Source: an uncultured Ruminococcus sp. (lineage in GTDB: Bacteria; Bacillota; Clostridia; Oscillospirales; Ruminococcaceae). Taken from it: a DNA stretch of 5,507 bases. The notes beneath the pieces are model-generated. The model was not told where the DNA came from and did not search any database. It was given only the letters and a program-made list of their open reading frames with translations. Positions 1 to 5,354 of this stretch are shown piece after piece. The stretch spans positions 1 through 5,507 of the forward strand of contig CAJKFZ010000183.1 in the NCBI GenBank assembly GCA_905199285.1, read 5' to 3'. Position 1 is the stretch's first letter. Every line of letters starts with the position of its first letter. The position numbers and the translations under genes are program-made.

Positions 1-60
1 CTGAACACAGCAACACAGATCAAGTCTAAAAAAAACATCGCCAGACTGACAGAGAAATGA
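1..60 (+). CDS. Tail assembly chaperone, upstream frame (gpG-like), C-terminal end only
   Basis: An open frame enters from the left edge and ends at TGA 58-60. The 19 visible residues are lysine-rich (for example QIKSKKNIARLTEK) and too few to identify by family. The assignment rests on context: the frame overlaps a second short frame through ATGA at 57-60, it carries an in-frame A AAA AAC slippery heptamer at 30-36, and the next phage gene on this strand is the tape measure. In lambda-like siphophages this position is held by gpG, a cytoplasmic chaperone that coats the tape measure protein during tail assembly and is also made as a -1 frameshifted longer form (gpGT). The role is inferred from that layout, and the start lies outside the window. 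Confidence 0.6.
   Translation: MNTATQIKSKKNIARLTEK
30..36 (+). promoter_or_regulatory. Candidate -1 ribosomal frameshift site, A AAA AAC
   Basis: The upstream frame reads TCT AAA AAA AAC at 25-36, so A AAA AAC (30-36) has exactly the X XXY YYZ phasing of a -1 slippery heptamer. After slippage the ribosome would read CAT CGC CAG ACT GAC AGA GAA ATG, with no stop, straight into the frame that ends at 224. That target frame has a TAA at 27-29, immediately upstream of the heptamer, so it opens only at this point. The site and phasing are read directly. Actual frameshifting is inferred from the lambda G/GT paradigm. Confidence 0.6.
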
Positions 61-224
61 CGACTCCGTTATTTCTGCTCAGATGCAAACAGCTCGGTCT
101 GTCCATGACCGAGCTGGATATGCTTACAATAGGTTTAATCAATGATATATTCACAGAACGGGAAAATGACGAATATGACGGTTGGACGCAGGTGGCAACA
201 CAGCAGCAGATGGACGCTTTCTGA
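57..224 (+). CDS. Tail assembly chaperone, downstream frame (gpT-like extension)
   Basis: A 55-codon frame runs from ATG 57 to TGA 222-224. Its product begins MTTPLFLLRCKQLGLSMTEL and ends in an acidic, Gln-rich stretch (TERENDEYDG, then QVATQQQMDAF). Small proteins of this style usually lie directly before tape measure genes in Clostridia siphophages and act as the gpT-like domain that recruits the tape measure protein. The ATG has no good Shine-Dalgarno site (only ACAGAGAA precedes it). It is therefore more likely made as a -1 frameshift fusion from the slippery site at 30-36, or by ATGA-coupled reinitiation, than independently. The frame is intact. Function is inferred from position and from resemblance, not from a defined domain. 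Confidence 0.6.
   Translation: MTTPLFLLRCKQLGLSMTELDMLTIGLINDIFTERENDEYDGWTQVATQQQMDAF
90..116 (+). repeat. Perfect 10-bp inverted repeat inside the chaperone frame
   Basis: CAGCTCGGTC (90-99) and GACCGAGCTG (107-116) are exact reverse complements around a 7-nt loop, giving a strong potential mRNA hairpin. It starts 53 nt after the slippery heptamer. Classical frameshift stimulators begin 5-9 nt downstream, so a direct stimulating role is doubtful. It encodes ordinary residues (QLGLSMTEL) and may be a chance result of coding sequence. Confidence 0.5.
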
Positions 225-225
225 G

Positions 226-256
226 TAAAACAGACCTATCATTATGACAGGTCTGT
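226..256 (-). terminator. Weak rho-independent terminator of the toxin-antitoxin operon
   Basis: On the minus strand ACAGACCT (256-249) pairs perfectly with AGGTCTGT (237-230) around an 11-nt loop, and the 3' arm is followed by Ts (TTTT counting the last arm base, 230-227). The stop codon of the toxin (TAA, 244-242) lies in the loop, so transcription would end right at the gene. The stem is only 8 bp and the T tract is short, so termination may be partial. On the plus strand the hairpin has no T tract. Confidence 0.5.
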
Positions 257-580
257 CTCATTTGCAATGATATTTTCGATATCTCTTCCGCCGTAAAAAA
301 TTCTGATGATAGTAACAATAGCATTTTCGTTGTCGACAACATAAAAAATTTCATAGTTGCCAACAGCGTAATGACGCATATTCATGCTATGCCACGGCTC
401 CCAATCAACAAAAACATAACGTTCAGGCGAGGTATCAAGTTCTTTGATGCTGTCTCTGATTCGTTTTGCGAGTTTTGTTGCAGTAGTCGGCGCTTTCAGT
501 TTGCCTGCAATATATCGGCGAATTGCGAAAAGGTCATCCCTTGCTGCTGGAGAATATATAACGCTGTATTTATTTGTCAT
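242..580 (-). CDS. RelE/ParE family type II toxin
   Basis: The 112-residue product is a complete small RelE/ParE-superfamily toxin. The N-terminus reads YSVIYSPAARDDLFAIRRYI (residues 5-24), the beta strand plus helix typical of this fold. Helices with LAKRIRDSIKELDTSPERY follow (37-55), then VGNYEIFYVVD (73-83), and finally the conserved C-terminal strand IIRIFYGGRDIENII (91-105), whose YGGRD motif marks many members. RelE-type members cut mRNA on the ribosome and ParE-type members poison DNA gyrase. The sequence does not let me choose, although the PAARDDL start and YGGRDI end lean to the ParE-like side. The start ATG (580) overlaps the antitoxin TGA as ATGA, which implies translational coupling. 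A GAGG lies 10 nt upstream, inside the antitoxin gene. It appears intact. Confidence 0.9.
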   Translation of the reverse strand: MTNKYSVIYSPAARDDLFAIRRYIAGKLKAPTTATKLAKRIRDSIKELDTSPERYVFVDWEPWHSMNMRHYAVGNYEIFYVVDNENAIVTIIRIFYGGRDIENIIANETDLS

Positions 581-882
581 TCTTCGAATTCCTCTGCAAA
601 TTGTGCATCAATTTCCTGTGTTGTATAGGCTTTTCCGCTTTTCAACGATTCTACGCCCTTCATCAGTTCTGCATCCATCTGCATTTTAGTCATACCGCCA
701 ATTGCAACAGGAGTAGCATAAGGAATTCTTGATGCAAAAGGCATACCATTCTCAAGAACAATCTGGCTGTACAACATTTGAATTGCACTTGAGGGTGAAA
801 TGCCAAGCCGATAAAGAATTGCTTCGGCATTCTCTTTTAAATTTGTATCAATACGGGCATATACGGCTGTAGTGTTTGCCAT
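577..882 (-). CDS. RelB/DinJ family type II antitoxin
   Basis: The product has 101 residues. Residues 2-50 (ANTTAVYARIDTNLKENAEA, then ILYRLGISPSSAIQMLYSQI and VLENGMPF) match the ribbon-helix-helix N-terminus of RelB/DinJ antitoxins, which dimerise to bind DNA and repress their own operon. The acidic, flexible C-terminus (GVESLKSGKAYTTQEIDAQF, then AEEFEE) is the part expected to wrap and neutralise the toxin. I chose the ATG at 882 because it is preceded by AAAGGAG with good spacing and gives the standard N-terminus. An upstream in-frame ATG at 933 lies in the promoter -35 and is spurious. First gene of a two-gene operon with the toxin, overlapping it by 4 nt. Confidence 0.92.
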   Translation of the reverse strand: MANTTAVYARIDTNLKENAEAILYRLGISPSSAIQMLYSQIVLENGMPFASRIPYATPVAIGGMTKMQMDAELMKGVESLKSGKAYTTQEIDAQFAEEFEE

Positions 883-904
883 AGTATCACACTCCTTTGC
901 TCTT

Positions 905-933
905 ATTATACCACACTTTTTTGACAATTGCAA
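905..933 (-). promoter_or_regulatory. Sigma-70-type promoter of the antitoxin-toxin operon
   Basis: Reading the minus strand, -35 TTGCAA (933-928) is separated by exactly 17 bp from a perfect -10 TATAAT (910-905). Transcription would start near 898, just before the AAAGGAG ribosome binding site of the antitoxin. The -35 matches TTGACA at 5 of 6 positions. The site is well placed and near consensus, so this operon can be expressed independently of any phage transcript. Confidence 0.8.
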
Positions 934-946
934 GCGTTTGCAAGCG
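928..946. promoter_or_regulatory. Candidate antitoxin operator: direct repeat TTGCAAGCG x2
   Basis: TTGCAAGCG occurs at 928-936 and again at 938-946, a 10-bp period (one helical turn). The TTGCAA cores are themselves palindromic, so the pair also forms the dyad TTGCAA-N4-TTGCAA. It overlaps the -35 of the antitoxin promoter. Ribbon-helix-helix regulators commonly bind adjacent short repeats on one face of DNA, so this is the likely autoregulation site. Binding itself is inferred. Confidence 0.5.
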
Positions 947-960
947 AATTCCCAAAAATA

Positions 961-970
961 AAGGAGGTGA
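961..970 (+). promoter_or_regulatory. Consensus ribosome binding site of the tape measure gene
   Basis: AAGGAGGTGA is complementary to the 16S rRNA 3' end over its full length. It stands 5 nt before ATG 976, which fixes that codon as the start over the in-frame ATG at 928. Confidence 0.85.
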
Positions 971-2828
971 CCCGCATGGCAAACAGAATCAAAGGCATCA
1001 CAGTCGAAATCGGCGGAGATACTACCAAGCTATCCAAAGCCTTAGAAGGTGTCAATAAGAACATCAAAAACACCCAGGCACAGCTAAAAGACGTAGAAAA
1101 ACTGTTGAAGCTCGATCCGAACAATACGGAGCTTCTTTCGCAGAAACAGCGTCTGCTTGTCGATGCCGTCTCCTCGACCAGTGATAAACTTGAAACGCTG
1201 AAAAAAGCAAGCGAACAGGCTGCGAAAACTAAGGATAATTATGACGCTTGGAAAGCGAAATACGATCCTATCAAGCAGAAAATTGGTGAAACAGAGACAA
1301 AACTGAAAGACCTCAAAGAGCAGTCAAAAATTGCCGATGAACAGCTTGCAAAGGGCGAAATTTCGTAGGAAAAGTATGATTCCCTACAGCGTGAAATTAT
1401 CGAAACTGAACAGGATTTACAGCGATTACAACGTGAGGCTGAAAGTTCCCGTACTGCTCTTGTGAAAATTGGCGAAGCCGGAGAAGCCATGGAAAAGGTC
1501 GGTGACAAGATCTCCGGTGTTGGTCAGAAGTTCCTGCCGATCACCGCAGGCGTAACGGCTTTGGGAACGATGGCAGTCAAGACAACTGCAGATTTTGACG
1601 CTGTTATGAGCAAGGTCTCTGCTGTATCCGGTGCGACCGGTGAGGACTTGGACGCACTCCGGGCAAAGGCTCGTGAAATGGGAAGTCAGACGAAATTTTC
1701 CGCCTCCGAAGCCGGTGAAGCTCTCAATTTTATAGCGATGGCTGGCTGGAAAACAGAGGATATGCTGGGCGGTATCGACGGTATTATGAACCTTGCTGCC
1801 GCATCAGGTGAAGATCTGGCAACGACCTCGGATATCGTCACGGACGCTCTGACGGCACTCTGCATGAGTGCAGATGAATCGGCACATTTTGTGGATATTC
1901 TTGCGGCGGCATCGTCCAATGCCAACACCAATGTGTCCTCATGGGCGAGAGCTTCAAATACGTTGCTCCGGTTGCAGGTGCGATGGGTGCAAGTGCGGAG
2001 GATTTGTCTATTGCTCTGGGACTGATGGCGAACAGCGGTATAAAAGGCTCTCAGGCTGGTAACAGCTTGAAAAATGCTCTTGTTAATCTGACGAAACCGA
2101 CCAAACAGCAAGCGGCAGCTATGCAGCAGATCGGCTTTATTTCTACAGAAACGATTCAGAAAATCGACTTTGATAAAGTTGAAAAAGTCGAAAAATCGGT
2201 AGAAGATGCCACTTATAGCCTTGACAATGCACAGATCAAGCTGAATGATGCGATCAGCAAATATGGCGAGAACAGTACGTAGGCTCAACTTGTAAGCAAT
2301 AAGTACGAACAGGCACAAAAGAAACTCATTGACGCACAGGAAAAACTCGCTGCTGAACAAGCCGGCGTTTCTGAAGAAATTATGGGTGCAAATACGCTCA
2401 TGACCGATGCCGACGGAAATATGCGGTCGCTCGGTGAGATCATGGAAACGCTCCGTGAGAGCACGGGCAGGGTCAATGTAAAGTTGACCGATGCGGACGG
2501 CAATGCCCGTGAATTTGACGACATCATCACTGAACTGTCTACGACCACAGAGGGCTTGGCACAGGCGGCGCAGATGCGAGCGGCGGTAAGGGACTTTTTC
2601 GTGAATATCTGGAACAGCGTAAAATCTGCAATTTCTAACACAATTACAGGGATCAAGAACACGATTACAGATGGCTTTAACAACGCCGTGACTTTCGTGA
2701 AAAATCTTGCAAGTGAGGCTTGGAGTTGGGGTGCAGAAATTATAAATGGAATTGTAGACGGCATCAAATCCAAAATTCAGGCTGTTGTCGATGCCGTGAC
2801 AGGAGTTGCAGATAAAATCAAAAGTTTC

Positions 2829-2903
2829 CTGCATTTTTCCGTTCCTGACGAAGGACCGTTGACAGATTTTGAAAGCTGGATGCCTGACTTTATACAGGGA
2901 CTT
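2829..2903 (+). repeat. Tape measure internal repeat, copy 1
   Basis: This 25-codon block contains the motif GPLTDFESWMP, preceded by LHFSVPDE and followed by DFIQGL. It recurs in the tape measure C-terminus (3683-3757) with 19 of 25 residues identical. The block follows an amphipathic helix segment (VVDAVTGVADKIKSF), as does the second copy, so a larger helix-plus-block unit was duplicated. Such duplications are usual in tape measure genes, where repeat number alters tail length. Confidence 0.8.
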
Positions 2904-3682
2904 GTTGATGGTATTTCGGCAAATGCTGGACTTGTGGGCGAAGCTCTCAGCACTTTTGTTACAAACGTCATAACGGCTTTGACGGAGACTTTCCAAACCG
3001 CTATGAGCAATATTGTTTCTGTTGTCGGCACGTTTATGGAAAATACGCTGACGGAAGTCACAAATATCTGGAACAGCATCCAAGTTAATATGAGTGCAGT
3101 TCTCGGAAATATCGGCAATGCTGTGAAAAATGGCTGGAATGCGATCGTTAGTGCGATCACTGTATCTCTGAATAACATCAAAACGATCATTACCACAACG
3201 TGGAAATCTGAATCTGATGTTATCCATTCTTCGTTGAACGTAATCAAAAATATCATCACCGCTGTATGGAATGCTATCAAAATTTTTATTTTCACAGGTC
3301 AGATAGATAAAAAAAATACTGTCGCTACAACGTGGAGTGCAATTTCTGATGGCGTAAAAAATACCGTCAATGCAGTAAAATTCGCTGTTTCTTCCGCTTG
3401 GAACGCTATGCCCGACGCAGTACGTGGAGCGATGAACGGTGTCAGAGACACTGTTTTCAACATCTGGGATAACGTGAAAAATGGCGTTTCCGATAGGTTA
3501 GGCGGTGTGCGTGATGCAATCAGCAACGCCATGAATGCTGTATATCAGGCGGTCATGGACAAGGTCAACTCGTCTTGGTCTTTGGGGCGTGACCTCGTGC
3601 AGAACCTCATCAACGGCATCACTATATGCTCGGAAACCTCATTAACACCGTTGCAGATGTTGCCCGTTCCATCTGGGAATAT

Positions 3683-3757
3683 CTGCATTTTACTGTGCCG
3701 GAAAAAGGTCCGCTGACCGATTTTGAATCTTGGATGCCGGGATTTATGAAAGGTCTT
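3683..3757 (+). repeat. Tape measure internal repeat, copy 2
   Basis: Second copy of the 25-codon block (LHFTVPEK, GPLTDFESWMP, GFMKGL), lying in a different reading frame from copy 1 because of the frame change near 3618-3628. Conservation of the block in the shifted frame is direct evidence that the two frames belong to one gene. Confidence 0.8.
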
Positions 3758-4019
3758 GCAAAAGGCATCAACAAGAGCAAGAAATATGTGGAGACTGCGG
3801 TTTCCGGTGTTGCTGATGCGATGCGGCTTACAATGCAGTCGGGGCTCAGCATGAAGCTAGACGGTATCTCCGGTGCTATGATGAACGGAGGCGGTGGAAC
3901 TACTGTCGTCAACAACTATAACAACGACAACAGCAGGACAGTGAATCAGACGAATAATAGACCGAAATCACTGTCACGGCTGTAGATTTATCGGCAGACG
4001 AGGAATGCACTGAATGTGT

Positions 4020-4045
4020 AAAAGGAGCGATTTATGTCGCTCCTT
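4020..4045 (-). terminator. Rho-independent terminator after the kinase-like gene
   Basis: A perfect 9-bp stem, AAGGAGCGA (4022-4030) and TCGCTCCTT (4037-4045), encloses a 6-nt loop. Read on the minus strand, the 3' arm runs into TTTT and begins at the last base of the kinase stop codon (TGA 4047-4045), as expected for the end of that operon. On the plus strand there is no T tract. The plus-strand arm plus loop also looks like a ribosome binding site and start codon (AAGGAG, 6 nt, ATG at 4034), but that frame stops after 10 codons. Confidence 0.7.
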
Positions 4046-4554
4046 CACAGATCAATATCGTATTGATTGTCGATCAACACATAGTTCACAGCATATTTTT
4101 TGGCAAGCTCCAACATTTGTGCATTGTCGGCGAGAACACTCTCTATCGTGCAGTCTTCGTCATCCAAGCGATTTTCGATTACACTTGCATATCTCTCTAT
4201 GTCAGTAAAATGATTCCTTATATAGTCCTCGCTCATGACAAGGCAAATATACTTGATATGATCAATGTATTCTCGTTCAAAATCTTTTTGCCAATCAAAA
4301 GGAATATAGCACCCCTCAACGATCAGATTTTGTCTGTTTTCTATGGCAGTTTTGATCATTTCACAAACAATGGGCCACAAATATGCTGTGAGATCAGCAT
4401 CCTCGCTCGTTGGAGTAAGTTCTGTATTCCCGCTTCGTATCAAACCCATCTTCAAATGATCTATTGATAAGTAGGGATATTTATATTTTTCGAGTAATTT
4501 CTGAGCAAGGGCAGTCTTGCCAGTATGTGATGCTCCCGTTATCAGAATAATCAT
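4045..4554 (-). CDS. P-loop NTPase, small-molecule kinase-like (AAA/adenylate-kinase-like)
   Basis: The 169-residue protein opens with a beta strand and Walker A motif, MIILITGASHTGKT (G7-T14, pattern GxxxxGKT). An Asp follows after the second strand (LSIDHLKMGLIR, D32), where nucleoside, zeta-toxin and chloramphenicol phosphotransferase-like kinases place a substrate-binding or catalytic Asp. The third strand NLIVEGCY (76-83) holds E80. An Arg-containing helical segment (IRNHFTDIERYASVIENR, 112-129) is a plausible lid, and VNYVLIDNQYD near the end is the last core strand. Length and layout fit a stand-alone cytoplasmic kinase; the substrate cannot be read. The start gives the correct first strand and has an AGAGGTGG about 11 nt upstream. 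It lies 32 nt after the Nudix gene and is followed by a terminator, so it is probably last in that operon. No phage relationship is apparent. Confidence 0.82.
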   Translation of the reverse strand: MIILITGASHTGKTALAQKLLEKYKYPYLSIDHLKMGLIRSGNTELTPTSEDADLTAYLWPIVCEMIKTAIENRQNLIVEGCYIPFDWQKDFEREYIDHIKYICLVMSEDYIRNHFTDIERYASVIENRLDDEDCTIESVLADNAQMLELAKKYAVNYVLIDNQYDIDL

Positions 4555-4586
4555 TCTGCTTTATCCACCTCTAGCAGACCTCATAA

Positions 4587-5051
4587 CTACCCAAGCAATC
4601 TGCCCTCATATGTTCCGTTCTGAATCCTGAAGAAGAATTCGCTGAAACTGTCAGTTTCAAAAATCTGCATCAGTTCACGCATATTCCAGATCAGATTTGC
4701 ACTGTCGATCTCGCTTCTGTCAAGCCAGAACACTCTGCCTTCTTCGGAGCTTTTCAGCTCTCCCTCGAAATGATCTGTTTTATACAGAAGAACGATATAG
4801 CGAGTGCCATCCTCCAAGATCCAGTCCTTAAATCCGCAGGGCTGCGGATTATGTATTGTCAGACCTGTTTCCTCTTTCATTTCACGAATAACGGAATCCA
4901 ATAGAGATTCGTCCGGCTCAACATGACCGCCAGGGAAAACCAATCCGCCTTGATATTTTTCTTTCAGCCCTTGCTTCTCCTGCACCAGTACACGGCTTTC
5001 ATCGTAGATCAGGCACATATTTGTTAGTTCTATTTTTGATGATCGATCCAT
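4587..5051 (-). CDS. Nudix hydrolase, MutT/8-oxo-dGTP diphosphatase type
   Basis: The 154-residue product carries a perfect Nudix box: G42-x5-E48-x7-R56-E57-M58-K59-E60-E61-T62-G63-L64. This metal-binding helix hydrolyses nucleoside diphosphates linked to another moiety. The preceding strand reads GGLVFPGGHVEPDESL (35-50). The N-terminus (IELTNMCLIYDESRVLVQEK) and the later strand TRYIVLLYKTDHFEGEL followed by EEGRVFWLDRSEI match the single-domain MutT-like group usually annotated as 8-oxo-dGTP diphosphatase, which cleans oxidised nucleotides from the pool. Exact substrate is not determined by sequence. The start ATG 5051 has AAAGGGAG upstream at good spacing. The stop is TAG (4589-4587), followed after one codon by TGA. 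It lies 12 nt after the methyltransferase remnant and 32 nt before the kinase-like gene. Confidence 0.92.
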   Translation of the reverse strand: MDRSSKIELTNMCLIYDESRVLVQEKQGLKEKYQGGLVFPGGHVEPDESLLDSVIREMKEETGLTIHNPQPCGFKDWILEDGTRYIVLLYKTDHFEGELKSSEEGRVFWLDRSEIDSANLIWNMRELMQIFETDSFSEFFFRIQNGTYEGRLLG

Positions 5052-5063
5052 TGTATTCTCCCT

Positions 5064-5225
5064 TTATTTTCGATAAATGACGAGCAAACCATACTCGTGT
5101 CCAAGCGGCTTGATTCCTTTATACATCATTCTATTTGTACGATTCATCACCCATGTCATGATTTTGCCAATGAACCCACGAGGATTTCCGCATTGTGATG
5201 CAAAATAATCGCCAAGTTTACTCAT
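5064..5225 (-). pseudogene. Shortened SAM-dependent methyltransferase remnant (53 codons)
   Basis: An open frame with a proper ribosome binding site (GGAAGGGAAAATT before ATG 5225) encodes 53 residues. The first 38, MSKLGDYFASQCGNPRGFIG then KIMTWVMNRTNRMMYKGI, strongly resemble the N-terminal cap of small Clostridia class I methyltransferases, which normally run to about 200 residues. The glycine-rich SAM-binding region expected next is absent. Instead the frame continues KPLGHEYGLLVIYRK and stops at TAA, which looks like the C-terminal end of such an enzyme. An in-frame internal deletion near 5112 explains this. The product cannot bind SAM in the usual way. A genuine short peptide is possible because the ribosome binding site and frame remain intact. 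It is first in line before the Nudix gene and may supply leader translation to it. Family resemblance is from memory. Confidence 0.55.
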
Positions 5226-5354
5226 AATTTTCCCTTCCATTATATATTAGACCGATTGAGTTGTGCTGAACAAATCGAATGATGCGAGAAGTAGCGTGAG
5301 GTGTTTTTTGACCTGTCCTTTTGCTACGACAAATCAGAATTCTTCTTATTAGTT
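5226..5354. other. Intergenic stretch with nested inverted repeats
   Basis: No ATG-started gene is seen here. GTAGC (5291-5295) pairs with GCTAC (5323-5327), and inside it AGGT (5299-5302) pairs with ACCT (5311-5314) across a T6-containing loop, giving a weak nested hairpin. GATTTGT occurs twice on the minus strand (near 5335-5329 and 5278-5272). A frame without a start codon runs through it on the minus strand, so it could be a degraded coding end, a dispersed repeat or a 5' leader of the downstream operon. TATAAT occurs at 5244-5239 but directly abuts the ribosome binding site and has no -35, so I do not call a promoter. Confidence 0.35.

Larger units (their letters stand above)
976..4021 (+). 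pseudogene. Phage tail tape measure protein gene, interrupted by three TAG codons and two frame changes
   Basis: Tape measure proteins set siphophage tail length and line the tail tube. The N-terminus (MANRIKGITVEIGGDTTKLS) and the following coiled coil (about 1000-1480) are characteristic. The conserved module follows, with FDAVMSKVSAVSGATGEDLD, ALNFIAMAGW, AAASSNANTNVS, then GESFKYVAPVAGAMGASAED and NSLKNALVNLTKPTKQQAAA. The C-terminal half has Trp-spaced amphipathic repeats (WNSVKSAISN, WNAIVSAITV, WNAMPDAVRG) and ends in a Gly/Asn-rich stretch before SLSRL. Breaks: TAG at 1366-1368 and 2280-2282, a frame change near 1936-1943 (frame 1 to 3), another near 3618-3628 (frame 3 to 2), and TAG at 3983-3985. 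Reading continues to a real TAA at 4019-4021 through IYRQTRNALNV. The restored product is about 1015 residues. The passage from EGLAQAAQM to AVRDFFVNIW skips the hydrophobic core usual for relatives, suggesting an internal deletion near 2570-2590. Decay is the favoured reading; amber recoding plus sequencing error is the alternative. Confidence 0.88.

Noticed and set aside
883..933. Antitoxin start at 933 on the minus strand
   Set aside because: It would begin inside the -35 element. The ATG at 882 has the ribosome binding site and matches the family N-terminus.
928..975. Upstream ATG 928 as the tape measure start
   Set aside because: It has no ribosome binding site and lies in the antitoxin promoter/operator, while ATG 976 has a perfect AAGGAGGTGA 5 nt before it and gives the usual N-terminus.
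1930..1945. Programmed frameshifting inside the tape measure gene, here and near 3620
   Set aside because: Both frame changes lack an X XXY YYZ heptamer, and programmed shifts at these places in tape measure genes are not expected. Deletion or sequencing error is simpler.
1686..3227. A 513-residue open frame on the minus strand
   Set aside because: It lies entirely antisense to clearly recognisable tape measure sequence. The translation is rich in Cys, Arg, Phe and Asn with no family resemblance, and I see no ribosome binding site. It is a coding shadow.
3286..3320. Odd segment IFTGQIDKKN breaking the Trp-spaced helix pattern, next to an A8 run
   Set aside because: Could reflect compensating indels, but the frame is open on both sides and I cannot show it without an alignment.
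4031..4066. Short frame from ATG 4034 after the tape measure gene as a real gene
   Set aside because: Only 10 codons before TGA, and it overlaps a perfect terminator stem. At most it is a scar of a deleted gene start.
4063..4467. A 134-residue plus-strand frame opposite the kinase-like gene
   Set aside because: Antisense to a gene with a clear Walker A motif; no ribosome binding site and no recognisable features.
5239..5267. TATAAT as a promoter for the methyltransferase remnant
   Set aside because: It abuts the ribosome binding site, so the transcript would start within or after it, and no -35 is visible at 16-18 bp.
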